From Chitinophagales bacterium (GTDB lineage Bacteria; Bacteroidota; Bacteroidia; Chitinophagales; CAIOSU01): DNA of 64,000 bases. This document shows, one piece after another, positions 24,157 through 34,301 of this stretch. Under the pieces are notes generated by a model that did no database searches, was not told the origin of the DNA, and worked only from the letters and a program-made list of their open reading frames with translations. The stretch's first letter is position 1, and each line of letters starts with the position of its first letter. Both the position numbers and the translations under genes were made by a program. Location: contig JAGYJT010000008.1 in assembly GCA_018401955.1 (NCBI GenBank), positions 1 through 64,000 of the forward strand, written 5' to 3'.

Positions 24157-27100
24157 TTATTTAAGCAATAACACACTGCCTTTTTTGTGCTGTATGTACT
24201 TGCGGCCATTTATGGTTTGTACGTACGATACTTGATATACATACACACCCGGTATGCAAATTTTGGTGCTCATGGTACCATCCCATCCGGCATCAAAATC
24301 TCTAGTGGTATATACTAGCGCACCCCAGCGGTCAAACACTTCCAGCAAATAGCCAGTTACCCGGTCGCAATCGGCATATCCTTTAAATAGGTCATTAACC
24401 CCATCGCCATTAGGTGAGAAAGCGCTTGGCATAAATACTTCGCAGTTGCACTTCTCAACGCTAACCGTAACCATTTCTTCTATAACGTTACAAGTGCTGG
24501 TAGCGGTTACTACATAAGTGCCCGAGTCGGTTATCAATATCTCTGGTCCAACTTCACCATTCGACCATTCGTACACAAAGCCATCAGGGCCAACATTATA
24601 TATCACATACTCGCCTTCGCAAAGGGTAGTGTCGCTTATAGCGTTTAGTACCACTTCGGTACCAACTGTTACCATTACTGAGTCTTTGCCTTGACAACCA
24701 TTAGGGTAATCAACGGTTACTTTCACCATCTCGGCACTAGTGGCGGTATATTGGTTTGCGGTAGCACCGTTTTGCCAAACCATGGGTGCGGTAATGCTAT
24801 CAAGGTTAAACAATACGCTTTCGCCATTGCATATGGTTTTATCGCCGCCCAAACTTACACTTAGCGCAGGGTTTGGTGCCAGTGTTTCCGTTGCTGTTAC
24901 ACTGCATCCATTGCCATCGCTTACGGTTAAGCTATAGGTGCCTGTGCCCAAAGTGTTAAGTGTTGCCACAGTAGCTGCATTGCTCCATTGGTAGGTGTAT
25001 GGAGGCGTTGCGCCACTCACATTGGCCTGCAGCGCACCCGAGTTGGGGTCTGTGCAATCAATAGAAGTTACCGCAATACTTAACAACAAATCGGTTGGCT
25101 CGGTAAGGGTAAAGGTTCTGGTGGCAGAGCATCCGCCATTGTCGCTTACTGTTACGGAATAGGTGCCAGCAGCTAAATTTTGCCTAGGCATGTTCAAATC
25201 GCCATCGCTCCATGTAAAGCTGGTATATGGCCCGAAAATATCTATTTCGCCATTAGCTGCTCCAAAGCAAGTCGGATTGATGGTATCAACGGTTATTTGC
25301 AAGGTAGGTATACCAGTAATAGTAGCGCTTGCCGTTGCGGTACAGCCTTCCGCATCCGTAATGGTTACCGTGTAACTACCAGCCCCTAGACCTGTAATGC
25401 CTGCAGTAGTTGCTGCATTGCTCCATAGGTAAGTAATGGGCGCAGTGCCGCCAGAAGTTACAGCATCCACCGCACCCGAATTAGGTCCTGAGCAGTCTAC
25501 TTGTGTAGTGTTTAAGGTAAGGATAGGAGGGTTTGGAGCCGCCAAGGTAACACCATCGGTTATTGTACAGCCATTTCCATCGGTAACAGTTACATCGTAG
25601 GTGCCAGGGGCAAGGCCTGTAATGTCTTGGGTTGTTGCAGCATTGCTCCATAGATAGGTGTAAGGTGGTGTTCCGCCGCCTACCGTGCTTGTTACCGCTC
25701 CTGTGTTTGGTACATTACAATCCAATGGTGTTGGTGTTAGAGTAATAGATAAGGCAGTAGGCTCGCTCAATATCGCTGATGCGGTGGCGGTGCAACCATT
25801 GGCATCGGTCACGGTTACGTCATAGCTGCCTGCGCCTAAGCCAGTTGATGGGTTGGTAAGCGCCCCGTGGCCCCAGGTATAGTTGGCAAAAGTACCTACT
25901 GCTTCCAATACACCATCATTGCCACCATTACAATTAGGGTCGGCAGCGGTAATGCTTACGGTGGGTAAAGTAGAGGCATTTACGGTACCGCTTGCGGTGG
26001 CGGTACAGCCCACGGCATCGGTTATGGTTACATCATAATTACCCGGTGCTAAGTTATTGATGGTTACCGTAGTGCCTGCATTGCTCCAAGTTTGCGTGTA
26101 GGGAGCTGTGCCGTTACTTACGTTAGCAGTTGCAGTGCCCGAGTTGGGTGTGTTGCATTGCTCGTCAGTAGCAGTTACAGCCACGTTTACCGCAGGTGGG
26201 TCAGTAAGTATTACTGATGTGGTGGCGGTACAACCAGTAGCATCAGTAATTACCACTGAATAGCTGTCTGCAACCAAACCCGCTGAGGTGCTTGTTATGT
26301 CGCCATTGCTCCATAAATATGTATATGGGGCTGTGCCACTGGTTGGGGTAGCTGTTGCATCACCGTTGTTCAAAGCAGGGCAGGTTGGGTCATTGGCAGC
26401 AATGCTTACGTTAAGGGCCGTAGGTTCGCTAACCGTTGTGGTAGCAGTTGCGCTGCAACCATCGGTCCCAGTAACAGTTACATCATAGGTGCCACCGGCC
26501 AGACCATTGATGGAGGCCGTAGTGCCTGCGTTGCTCCATAGATAGGTATAAGGTGCTGTGCCAGCCGTTGCAGTTACGGTTGCTGTACCATCATTAGCTC
26601 CATTGCAACTTACTGGCGTATTGGCAATGGTAACGGTTACTGGTGCAGGCACGGTTACGTTTGAGGCAATAATCTCTATACAACCGTTGCCATCGGTAAC
26701 CGTTACCGTGTAGGTGCCCGCAGTTAGGTTGCTAATGTCTTCCGTTACTGCCGCATTACTCCATGCAAAAGTGATAGGTGCTGTTCCACCGGTCACGGTC
26801 AAATCAATAGATGCCGAGTTTGGCGAAGAGCAATTGCCATTGGTTACTGTAGTTGCCAAGGTAAATGAGGTAGGGGTAGTTACGGTAGCACTAGCTAAAA
26901 AGGTACAGCCGGCATTATCGGTTACAGTTACATCATAAGTACCAGCAGCCAAGTTGTTTTGGGTAGCTGTTGTTGGGCCGTTGCTCCACAAGTAGGTGTA
27001 TGGTGGGGTGCCGCCAGTAGCAGTAACGCTTACTGTGCCAGTACCGGTAGCACCACAAGCTGATGCAGTGGCCGTAGCCGTTGCCGATAAGGTGGAGGCC

Positions 27101-28383
27101 TGTGCAATAGTTACTGAGCCAATGGCCAAGCAACCGATATTATCGGTTACGGTTACATCATAAGTACCTGCAGCAAGGCCGGGGTTGCTGGCAGTTGTAA
27201 CACCATTAGACCATAAAATGGTAGTTGGGGCCGTGCCACCGGTAATGTTAACGGTAGCCGAACCGGTGGTGCCACCGTTACATGGTATATCGGTTTTAGT
27301 AAAGGTAATGGTAGGGCCTGTGGTTGATAAGGTAATGCTAAAGTTGGTGTTTGATGAAGAGCAAGCATTATCGGTTACGGTTACATCATAAGTACCCGCA
27401 CTTAAGCCCGTGGCTGTTTGGGTGGTTTGTCCATCGCTCCAAAGGTAAGTATACGGCGGCGTGCCGCCAGTTGGGTTAACTGTTGCGGTGCCGCTATTGG
27501 GTGCCGTGCAGGTAAGGTTGGTGGTAAACGTTAAGGCTAGGTTGGCGGCACCTTGACAAAACAAACCGCCGCCATTTACACCACTGCCCGCAAAAAATAC
27601 ACCTGAGTCAATATCTCCATCCCCTGCATCGGCAATGGCCAGTTTCATACGGTAAGTTACGCACGGCGTAACCGCTATTGACGCTGTTAAGGGAACAGTA
27701 AAACCGTTGTACTGTATATAATAGGGGTTAGTGCAAGTTACTGGGAAAGGGATAAAGGGGGGCAATCCAAAGCAAGTGCCATCATCATTATCAACATAAT
27801 AGGCACTGTTGTTATTCAGGTTAATATTGTCAATGGTTACCGGAATGTTTGGACCAGCAATTCGTGCAATATTCAGGGCGTTATAATTGCCACCGCCTGG
27901 GTTGGGTCCGGTAATGAAAAACCCAAAGGCATCATTAAATCCAGAATTTACATAAAACATATATTCATCTGAACCGAAAACATAGTTGATACTAAGCGTG
28001 CCGCAAGTAGGGATGATGTCAAACTCCAATATGCAAGGGTCAAACCTGGCTAATGGCTCTAATGCTAAAAGGTCGGCATCATTAAAACTGACGCCGTGGT
28101 TGGTGGTTATCCAATCAACGTCGTTAGGGCCTGCGGTATTAGTAGCGCTACCAGTAGTAAGCACCATACCCGATGATAAGCCGAGGTTAGTGCCTCCACC
28201 ACCGGTAAATGTGCCTGCTCCGCCATTTGGACAATTTATCGTTACGTTTGATACCGTTACACCTTGGCCAATAATGGCACTCAACAGAGCATTTGCGTCG
28301 TTATTTGGCGTTACTGCCAGTTGACCAAATGCATTGATAGAGCAAATAAGGAATAAGGCAATAAGTAGTTGAAGAGCTCTCAC
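24157..28383 (-). CDS. Giant SprB-repeat surface protein, choice-of-anchor L and T9SS type B domain
   Basis: A 1408-residue secreted adhesin-like protein. After a signal peptide (MRALQLLIALFLICSINAFG), residues ~22-275 form a choice-of-anchor L domain (NYVFGSDEYMFYVNSGFNDA; YRMKLAIADAGDGDIDSGVF). Residues ~282-1175 contain about 12 SprB-type repeats built on GTxPYTYLWSN, LAAGTYDVTVTD and an x-G-C-T/S motif. Two Ig-like modules follow (SVSLGGDKTICNGESV; YEWSNGEVGPEI). The last ~95 residues are a CHU_C/T9SS type B sorting domain (FMPSAFSPNGDGVNDLFKGY ... GVYVYQVSY). SprB-type proteins are the moving adhesins of gliding Bacteroidota; gliding itself cannot be inferred from this gene alone. The start is GTG at 28383. 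Confidence 0.9.
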   Translation of the reverse strand: MRALQLLIALFLICSINAFGQLAVTPNNDANALLSAIIGQGVTVSNVTINCPNGGAGTFTGGGGTNLGLSSGMVLTTGSATNTAGPNDVDWITTNHGVSFNDADLLALEPLARFDPCILEFDIIPTCGTLSINYVFGSDEYMFYVNSGFNDAFGFFITGPNPGGGNYNALNIARIAGPNIPVTIDNINLNNNSAYYVDNDDGTCFGLPPFIPFPVTCTNPYYIQYNGFTVPLTASIAVTPCVTYRMKLAIADAGDGDIDSGVFFAGSGVNGGGLFCQGAANLALTFTTNLTCTAPNSGTATVNPTGGTPPYTYLWSDGQTTQTATGLSAGTYDVTVTDNACSSSNTNFSITLSTTGPTITFTKTDIPCNGGTTGSATVNITGGTAPTTILWSNGVTTASNPGLAAGTYDVTVTDNIGCLAIGSVTIAQASTLSATATATASACGATGTGTVSVTATGGTPPYTYLWSNGPTTATQNNLAAGTYDVTVTDNAGCTFLASATVTTPTSFTLATTVTNGNCSSPNSASIDLTVTGGTAPITFAWSNAAVTEDISNLTAGTYTVTVTDGNGCIEIIASNVTVPAPVTVTIANTPVSCNGANDGTATVTATAGTAPYTYLWSNAGTTASINGLAGGTYDVTVTGTDGCSATATTTVSEPTALNVSIAANDPTCPALNNGDATATPTSGTAPYTYLWSNGDITSTSAGLVADSYSVVITDATGCTATTSVILTDPPAVNVAVTATDEQCNTPNSGTATANVSNGTAPYTQTWSNAGTTVTINNLAPGNYDVTITDAVGCTATASGTVNASTLPTVSITAADPNCNGGNDGVLEAVGTFANYTWGHGALTNPSTGLGAGSYDVTVTDANGCTATASAILSEPTALSITLTPTPLDCNVPNTGAVTSTVGGGTPPYTYLWSNAATTQDITGLAPGTYDVTVTDGNGCTITDGVTLAAPNPPILTLNTTQVDCSGPNSGAVDAVTSGGTAPITYLWSNAATTAGITGLGAGSYTVTITDAEGCTATASATITGIPTLQITVDTINPTCFGAANGEIDIFGPYTSFTWSDGDLNMPRQNLAAGTYSVTVSDNGGCSATRTFTLTEPTDLLLSIAVTSIDCTDPNSGALQANVSGATPPYTYQWSNAATVATLNTLGTGTYSLTVSDGNGCSVTATETLAPNPALSVSLGGDKTICNGESVLFNLDSITAPMVWQNGATANQYTATSAEMVKVTVDYPNGCQGKDSVMVTVGTEVVLNAISDTTLCEGEYVIYNVGPDGFVYEWSNGEVGPEILITDSGTYVVTATSTCNVIEEMVTVSVEKCNCEVFMPSAFSPNGDGVNDLFKGYADCDRVTGYLLEVFDRWGALVYTTRDFDAGWDGTMSTKICIPGVYVYQVSYVQTINGRKYIQHKKGSVLLLK
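24860..27540 (-). repeat. About 12 tandem SprB-type coding repeats
   Basis: Roughly 210-base units encode the SprB repeat, each with a PYTYLWSN-like core, a GTYDVTVTD-like strand and a D-x-x-G-C motif. Repeats differ at many positions. Two of the units (near residues 825 and 1070) lack the 'GGTxPYT' part and instead read FANYTW or YTSFTW. Confidence 0.85.
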
Positions 28384-28494
28384 CTGGTAAAATGTTAATA
28401 GTTGTGTTTAAAAATAATCCCCTTGTATAGTCGAAACGTCAGGTGATTCGTCATTAGCTTGGGCAAAGCATGTAACTAAAATAGGGAAAATTAT

Positions 28495-28513
28495 TGTTAA
28501 CGAAAGGTTAACA
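28495..28513. promoter_or_regulatory. TGTTAAC-N5-GTTAACA inverted repeat
   Basis: A perfect 7-bp inverted repeat with a 5-base GAAAG spacer, in the divergent region about 110 bases from the adhesin start. It has the form of a dimeric-repressor site. What binds it is unknown. Confidence 0.4.
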
Positions 28514-28692
28514 GACTAGATTTTTGGATATATCAATAATCAAGTTGAGTGTATGTGCCGTTTAACTGTAATAAACGCAATATCTTACGGCTTGTATGGC
28601 TAGTAAGTACCAACCAATAGGGCAATTAGGGTAATAATGAAGCTAATTAGTCAAAAAACGGCCACTAATGAAGCATTTTTGTAGCAAACGCA

Positions 28693-28700
28693 TATATTTG
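28693..28700 (+). promoter_or_regulatory. -7 element of the penicillin acylase family gene
   Basis: TATATTTG matches TAnnTTTG exactly and lies 19 bases before the ATG at 28720. No TTG was seen at the correct distance. Confidence 0.5.
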
Positions 28701-28719
28701 AGCATCTAGTTTCCCGCTT

Positions 28720-31131
28720 ATGAGTTTTATAGAAAAGCTCACCTTACTTTTCCTTAAGCCAATGGTGCGTAAAAAGTCGCGCCGAAGCCTTCCACAGTTG
28801 GATGGCACGCTTAACATGGAAGAGTTGGCTGAGCCAGTAAAGATTTACAGAGACCAATGGGGCGTGCCCCATATATATGGTGGCAACCTCAACGATACGG
28901 CTTTTGCCCAAGGCTATACCCATGCCCAAGATAGGCTATGGCAAATGGAAATAAACCGAAGGGTGTCTCGCGGCCAATTGAGCGAGGTTATTGGCAAAGA
29001 TACTTTGGCCACCGACCGTGCCAGCAGGATACTGGGTTTTGAGCGCCTTGCTGCTGCCGATTTGGAAGCTATGCCCGAAGAGTTGAAATTGGCTTTGGAG
29101 CACTACACCAAAGGGGTAAATGCCTTTTTAGAGGCCAACATGCAAAAACTACCGCCTGAGTTTGGCTTGTTAAAAATAGTGCCCCGCCCTTGGGAGCCTG
29201 TTGATAGCCTTGCCTTTGCTCGTTTGCTGGCGTGGCAAATGAACTATGCCTGGTATGGCGAGCTAGTGAGAGGCAAGATAATTGAAAAGGTTGGAGAGGA
29301 GATGGCCAAAGAGCTTGAACCCCACTATGCCGAGCTTAACCCTATTGGTTTGCTGCAAGGGCAAGAGTCTAATTTATTGCTCGAAGATGGATTACTGGAG
29401 GCGTTTAAAGGTCCCTTGTTGCAAGCTAAAGGTGGTAGCAATGGTTGGGCTATTTCGGCAGCTCGTAGCCGCAATGGCAGGCCAATATTGTGCAACGACC
29501 CCCATTTGCCTTTACTGCAGCCCGCTATTTGGTACCAAAACCATTTGCAATGCCCAGAGATGCACGTTACTGGGGTTTCGTTGCCAGGTGTGCCATTGGT
29601 AATGATTGGCCACAACGATAACATCGGTTGGGGTATGACGTTGGCCTTTACTGATAATCAAGATATTTTTATAGAGAAGTTTACCGATGCGAGTATGCTT
29701 CATTATGAGTTTCGCAACGAAGTACGCGAGGCAACCATAGTGGCCGAAACAATAAAAGTAAAAGGACAAGACGACCATACCGAAAAAGTAGTAATTACGC
29801 ATCACGGCCCAGTAATTTCTGGTGTGGTGCCTACTGGAGATTTTAAATTGAGCTTGGCATCAAAAGCTCTAGGCCCCTCAACCATGATGGAGGGTTGGTA
29901 CCAGCTTAACCGTGCCACTGGTTGGAACGATTTTGTTGGAGCCATTAAAAAAATAACCGCCCCATCGCTTAACGTTCCTTACGCAGATAATCAAGGTAAT
30001 ATTGGTTACTATGTTTCGGGCGAGGTACCTATTCGCAAAAACGGTGATGGCAGCAGGCCCTCACCAGGATGGACTGGGGAGTTTGAGTGGAAGGGTAATG
30101 TGCCTTTTGAAAAAATGCCATATGCCTTCAATCCAGCAAAAGGTTATGTAGTAACTTGCAACCATAAAATTATCGGCGATAATTATCCTTACCACCTTGG
30201 TAATGCGTGGATGAACGGATACCGTGCCAACAGGTTCGAAAAACTAATTGCCCAAAGGGAAAAGTGTTCTTTTGAGGATATGATAGCTTGGCAAACCGAT
30301 GTGTTTTGTACTCCAGGGCCACTATTTGCCGCCCACATGAAAGGCTTAAGGTTGGATGACCTAAGACTTGAAAGTATGAAGCAAATGCTGCTTAATTGGG
30401 ACGGTATGCTTACTACCGATAGTGTTGCGGGCAGTTTATACGAAACCACTAAGTTTTACCTTTTCAATAGGCTAATGGCTGCGAAGTTGGGTGATGAGAT
30501 AATGCTCGAGCTTCGCGGGGCAACATTTAACCCTAATCTATTGCCACAAGGCGAATTTTATGGTCACGATACCAGCACGCTTTTACGCATGTTGGATAAT
30601 GCCGATAGCCTTTGGCTTAAAGAAGCTGGCGGAAAAGAAAAAGTGCTGGGCTTGGCCTTGCGTGATGCCTTTGAATATTTGAGTGAGCGGCTAGGGCCTG
30701 AAATGAGTACTTGGCAGTGGGGTAGGTTGCATAAAGCAGAGTTCCATCATACCCTAGCGCAGAAAACACCACTCAACAAAATATTCAACCAGCAGGAGTT
30801 TAGTTTGCCTGGTAACACCGATACGCTGTTTCAAACCGCACCCATGGCGCACGACCCCCGTGGGCACAATGTAGTGGCGCCATCGTTTAGGCAAGTACTC
30901 GACCCAATGAGATGGGAAGACAGTATTTGTGTAATGCCTCCTGGGCAATCAGGAAACATGATGAGCCCGTATTACGACAACCAATTATCTATGTGGCTTG
31001 ATGGTAAATATCACCCAATGCTGTGGAAAGAAGACCAAGTAATTGCCAAAAAGGCTCATTTGTTGGAGTTGTTGCCAAATGTTGCTAGTATTGCGCCCAC
31101 ACTCGGTCAGTCATTATTAACAAATAATTAA
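28720..31131 (+). CDS. Penicillin acylase family Ntn-hydrolase
   Basis: An 803-residue member of the penicillin acylase family, autoprocessed hydrolases that cleave amide bonds, for example in penicillins or acyl-homoserine lactones. Visible are the alpha-chain WGVPHIYGGNLNDTAFAQGY with Q-D-R-L-W-Q-M-E, and the predicted autocleavage site before Ser240 in KGGSNGWAIS, the N-terminal nucleophile of the beta chain. GHNDNIGWGMTLAFTDNQD contains further conserved active-site residues. There is a hydrophobic N-terminus (LTLLFLKPM) but no clear cleaved signal peptide, so location is uncertain. Substrate is unknown; the family name does not imply penicillin use. A -7 element precedes it. Confidence 0.9.
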   Translation: MSFIEKLTLLFLKPMVRKKSRRSLPQLDGTLNMEELAEPVKIYRDQWGVPHIYGGNLNDTAFAQGYTHAQDRLWQMEINRRVSRGQLSEVIGKDTLATDRASRILGFERLAAADLEAMPEELKLALEHYTKGVNAFLEANMQKLPPEFGLLKIVPRPWEPVDSLAFARLLAWQMNYAWYGELVRGKIIEKVGEEMAKELEPHYAELNPIGLLQGQESNLLLEDGLLEAFKGPLLQAKGGSNGWAISAARSRNGRPILCNDPHLPLLQPAIWYQNHLQCPEMHVTGVSLPGVPLVMIGHNDNIGWGMTLAFTDNQDIFIEKFTDASMLHYEFRNEVREATIVAETIKVKGQDDHTEKVVITHHGPVISGVVPTGDFKLSLASKALGPSTMMEGWYQLNRATGWNDFVGAIKKITAPSLNVPYADNQGNIGYYVSGEVPIRKNGDGSRPSPGWTGEFEWKGNVPFEKMPYAFNPAKGYVVTCNHKIIGDNYPYHLGNAWMNGYRANRFEKLIAQREKCSFEDMIAWQTDVFCTPGPLFAAHMKGLRLDDLRLESMKQMLLNWDGMLTTDSVAGSLYETTKFYLFNRLMAAKLGDEIMLELRGATFNPNLLPQGEFYGHDTSTLLRMLDNADSLWLKEAGGKEKVLGLALRDAFEYLSERLGPEMSTWQWGRLHKAEFHHTLAQKTPLNKIFNQQEFSLPGNTDTLFQTAPMAHDPRGHNVVAPSFRQVLDPMRWEDSICVMPPGQSGNMMSPYYDNQLSMWLDGKYHPMLWKEDQVIAKKAHLLELLPNVASIAPTLGQSLLTNN

Positions 31132-31164
31132 TGTTCTGGCAGCGTGCACTGTAAAGTACTTAAG

Positions 31165-31172
31165 TACCTTTG
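31165..31172 (+). promoter_or_regulatory. -7 element of the Na/Pi cotransporter gene
   Basis: TACCTTTG, an exact TAnnTTTG match, lies 40 bases before the ATG at 31213. It falls 33 bases after the stop of the preceding gene. No -33 TTG seen. Confidence 0.5.
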
Positions 31173-31212
31173 CTTAACATTTTCTTAACAGTCCATTGTG
31201 GCTTTGTGTGAT

Positions 31213-33318
31213 ATGAAAATTTCCCTGAAACTACCGTTGTCATTATTTTTTATCCTCACTTGGGTCTTTTCGTTTTCCCTTTATGCCAATAGTGACATTG
31301 CATTAGCCAACAATGATACTACTGTCGAAAAAGTTGCTAAAATTGAGACTGGCACGCTGCAACCAAGCGATTTTCAGAACATCTTCTCAAAGTCTGAAAA
31401 GCCGCTAGAAGCAGAATTATATTGGAGTAGATTGAATTATGATGGCGATTTATACATCCGCATCCGCTCAAAGGCTACTAAAAAAGAACCCTGGCAAATA
31501 ATAGGCCCGATATCAGGTACTGCTAACCATTATACACTTGACAGCTTAAAAAACAACCACAGTTACGAATGGCAACTCGGTGCCATAACTGGCAGTGATG
31601 GAGCTGGCGATCCTACTTACGTTTGGGCTGATAGCTCCGACAAATTCCAAACCAGTGCTTCGTATAATTTTTGGAATATTTTAACCTTACTGGGTGCCTT
31701 GGGCGTGTTTATCTTCGGTATGAAGATAATGAGCGATGGCTTGCAAAAAATGGCTGGCGATCAGTTGCGTAAGGTATTAAAGGGTATGACCTCTACCCGT
31801 GTAACGGGCATTGCAACAGGTGCTTTGGTTACCTCTATTCTTCAATCTTCATCAGCTACTACGGTGATGGTGGTAAGCTTTGTAAACGCAGGCTTACTTA
31901 CCCTTAGCGAATCAATGGGGGTAATAATGGGTGCCAATATTGGTACTACTATTACTGCTTGGATGGTGGCTTACTTAGGTTTTAAGGTAAAAATTACCAG
32001 TATCTCATTAATGGTAATGGGCGTTTCGTTTCCGTTGTTGTTTGCTAGCAACGATAGGCTCAAGCAGTTAGCCGAGTTTATTCTAGGGTTTGGTATCCTA
32101 TTTATAGGCTTGGAGTATTTAAAAGATTCCGTTCCGGATATTAAGGCAAACCCTGGCATATTAGAGTTTTTGGCGCCCTACACCAACATGGGTATTTTGA
32201 GTACCCTTCTGTTTGTGCTGATAGGCACCATATTAACCATAGTGGTACAATCATCCAGTGCTTCTACGGCTATCACGCTTATCATGCTCAGCCAAGGGTG
32301 GATTAGTTTTCCTATAGCTGCCGCAATGGTACTAGGTGAAAACATTGGCACTACCATTACAGCCAATATCGCAGCTTTGGTGGGCAACGTATACGCTAAG
32401 CGTGCTGCCCGTTTCCATACCATGTTTAACCTCATCGGGGTGTTTTGGATGTTGCTGGTTTTCAATCAGTTTGTACCTTTTATAGAAACACAAGCTAATG
32501 GGTGGGGGCTTGGTGATGAGCTAGCCTTAGCACTGTATCACACAGGGTTTAATATAATTAATGTGAGCATATTGGTTTGGTTTGTGCCGGTGCTAGAGAA
32601 GGTGGTAATTAAAGCAACTCCATCAAAAGGCCATCAAGACGAGGAGTTTAGACTACAGTATATTAGTGCTGGGTTAATGTCGACACCAGAACTATCACTC
32701 ACCGAGGCTAAAAAAGAATTACAGATTTTTGGCAAGATTATCGATAAAATGAGCTTTAGCTTCTCTGCCTTGTTGTTTGAGCGCCATAAAGACCCGCAAG
32801 CCATTATCGATAAAATTAAAAAGCGCGAAGAGATAACAGATGACCTAGAGCTTGAGCTGGGTAACTACCTAACCAAGGTTTCTGAAAGCGATTTGAGCCA
32901 CCAGGCATCTGAAAGGGTACGTGAGTTTTTGAGCATGGCCAATGACCTAGAGCGTGTAGCCGATATATACTACATGATGACCAAGAATTACCAGCGCATG
33001 GTAAAGCAAGAAATTAAGCTGCCTGAAGATAGTATGCAGGAGCTTAGAGAAATGCTCGACTTGGTGTATAGCAGCATAAAACTAATGCGCAAAAACATGG
33101 AGCTGGATAGGGATGAAATTGTGCTTAAGGAGGTTTACCAAATTGAAAGCGAGACCAAGAGCCTGCGCAAAAAACTGGTAAAGAACCACTACGATAGACT
33201 TGAGCGTAATGTATACACATCAATGACCGGTGTGGTTTACCTTGATTATGTTGTGCGTGCAGAGCGCATAGTAGCCCACATTGTAAACGTAAACGAAAGT
33301 ATGGTTGGGTTAAAGTAG
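31213..33318 (+). CDS. Na/phosphate cotransporter family protein with PhoU-like tail
   Basis: A membrane protein of 701 residues. An exported N-terminal region (to ~residue 150) with a fibronectin-III-like stretch (AELYWSRLNYDGDLYIRI) precedes the transport core. The core contains the duplicated Na_Pi_cotrans motif: ILQSSSATTVMVVSF near residue 215 and VVQSSSASTAITLIM near residue 345. The C-terminal ~200 residues are helical and PhoU-like (SMANDLERVADIYYMMTKNY). Relatives carry out sodium-dependent phosphate uptake. The N-terminal extracytoplasmic domain is an unusual addition. I chose the ATG at 31213 over a GTG at 31198. It probably has its own promoter at 31165. Confidence 0.87.
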   Translation: MKISLKLPLSLFFILTWVFSFSLYANSDIALANNDTTVEKVAKIETGTLQPSDFQNIFSKSEKPLEAELYWSRLNYDGDLYIRIRSKATKKEPWQIIGPISGTANHYTLDSLKNNHSYEWQLGAITGSDGAGDPTYVWADSSDKFQTSASYNFWNILTLLGALGVFIFGMKIMSDGLQKMAGDQLRKVLKGMTSTRVTGIATGALVTSILQSSSATTVMVVSFVNAGLLTLSESMGVIMGANIGTTITAWMVAYLGFKVKITSISLMVMGVSFPLLFASNDRLKQLAEFILGFGILFIGLEYLKDSVPDIKANPGILEFLAPYTNMGILSTLLFVLIGTILTIVVQSSSASTAITLIMLSQGWISFPIAAAMVLGENIGTTITANIAALVGNVYAKRAARFHTMFNLIGVFWMLLVFNQFVPFIETQANGWGLGDELALALYHTGFNIINVSILVWFVPVLEKVVIKATPSKGHQDEEFRLQYISAGLMSTPELSLTEAKKELQIFGKIIDKMSFSFSALLFERHKDPQAIIDKIKKREEITDDLELELGNYLTKVSESDLSHQASERVREFLSMANDLERVADIYYMMTKNYQRMVKQEIKLPEDSMQELREMLDLVYSSIKLMRKNMELDRDEIVLKEVYQIESETKSLRKKLVKNHYDRLERNVYTSMTGVVYLDYVVRAERIVAHIVNVNESMVGLK

Positions 33319-33396
33319 CTTGGCCTGTTTACGTAAAGGTGTTAACCCTATTGCAATGTTTGGTACCTCACATTTTACATTTCATAACGGGTAGCT

Positions 33397-33404
33397 TACC
33401 TTTG
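33397..33404 (+). promoter_or_regulatory. -7 element of the rmlA-epimerase-galE operon
   Basis: TACCTTTG matches the -7 consensus exactly and lies 21 bases before the TTG start at 33426. No perfect TTG at -33, where the sequence reads TTTTAC. Confidence 0.5.
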
Positions 33405-33425
33405 TCAATATAAAACATTAAAGTT

Positions 33426-34289
33426 TTGAAAGGAATTATACTAGCAGGGGGTTCAGGAACCAGGCTTTACCCAATTACATACGCTATCAGTAAGCAGATT
33501 ATGCCTATCTATGATAAGCCGATGATTTACTACCCTCTTTCGGTGCTAATGTTAGCAGGAATTAAGGATATACTGATTATTTCTACCCCGCAAGATTTAC
33601 CGAATTTTGAGAAATTGTTTGGCAACGGAAACCAATACGGGCTAAACATTGAATATAAAATACAAGAGGTGCCAAACGGCCTAGCCCAAGCATTTGTGTT
33701 AGGGGAGGAGTTTATTGGTGATGATAATGTAGCATTAATTTTGGGTGATAATATTTTCTATCGTTCGGGTTTAGGCAGTTTACTAAGCCAGTTTACGGAG
33801 CCTGATGGTGGTGTGATATTTGCATACCATGTAAGCGACCCTGAAAGGTATGGTGTGGTTGACTTTGATAAAGATTTCAATGCCCTATCTATTGAAGAAA
33901 AACCAGAGCATCCAAAGTCTAATTACGCAGTACCGGGCCTGTATTTTTACGACAACAGCGTAGTGGAAATTGCTAAAAATTTAGAGCCTAGTCCGCGTGG
34001 TGAGTATGAAATTACCGATGTTAACAAAGAATATCTGCGCCGTAATAAGTTAAAAGTAGGTATATTAGACCGTGGAACAGCTTGGCTTGATACTGGTACT
34101 TTCGATTCGTTGATGCAAGCATCGCAATTTGTGCAGGTTATTGAGGCTCGCCAAGGCCAAAAAATTGGTTGTATTGAAGAGATTGCCTTTAAAAAAGGCT
34201 TTATTTCGCGCGACCAGTTTGAAAAGCTTGCACAGCCGCTAATAAAGAGCGGCTATGGCCAGTATTTATTGAACATACTCAACCAATAA
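33426..34289 (+). CDS. rmlA: Glucose-1-phosphate thymidylyltransferase
   Basis: RmlA makes dTDP-glucose from glucose-1-phosphate and dTTP, the first step to dTDP-rhamnose and other deoxysugars. The 287-residue protein has the nucleotide-binding [33 protein letters not shown], and the sugar-binding [16 protein letters not shown] and [11 protein letters not shown] motifs in order, matching the family length (~290). The start is a TTG at 33426, which places the conserved MKGIILAGG correctly; no ATG exists upstream. It heads a tight three-gene operon of nucleotide-sugar enzymes, 12 bases before the SDR gene. rmlB, rmlC and rmlD are not in the window, so the final sugar is not known. Confidence 0.93.
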   Translation: MKGIILAGGSGTRLYPITYAISKQIMPIYDKPMIYYPLSVLMLAGIKDILIISTPQDLPNFEKLFGNGNQYGLNIEYKIQEVPNGLAQAFVLGEEFIGDDNVALILGDNIFYRSGLGSLLSQFTEPDGGVIFAYHVSDPERYGVVDFDKDFNALSIEEKPEHPKSNYAVPGLYFYDNSVVEIAKNLEPSPRGEYEITDVNKEYLRRNKLKVGILDRGTAWLDTGTFDSLMQASQFVQVIEARQGQKIGCIEEIAFKKGFISRDQFEKLAQPLIKSGYGQYLLNILNQ

Positions 34290-34301
34290 TAGTCCCCTCC
34301 G

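Larger units (their letters stand above)
28384..28719. other. Divergent intergenic region with inverted repeat
   Basis: These 336 bases separate the adhesin gene from the penicillin acylase gene. They hold a TGTTAAC-N5-GTTAACA inverted repeat at 28495-28513 and an exact TATATTTG -7 element for the plus-strand gene at 28693-28700. No RNA gene or credible ORF is seen. Confidence 0.5.

Noticed and set aside
26714-26938. Plus-strand ORFs inside the adhesin gene
   Set aside because: They mirror the repeat units of the real minus-strand gene and recur at each repeat, as expected for shadows.
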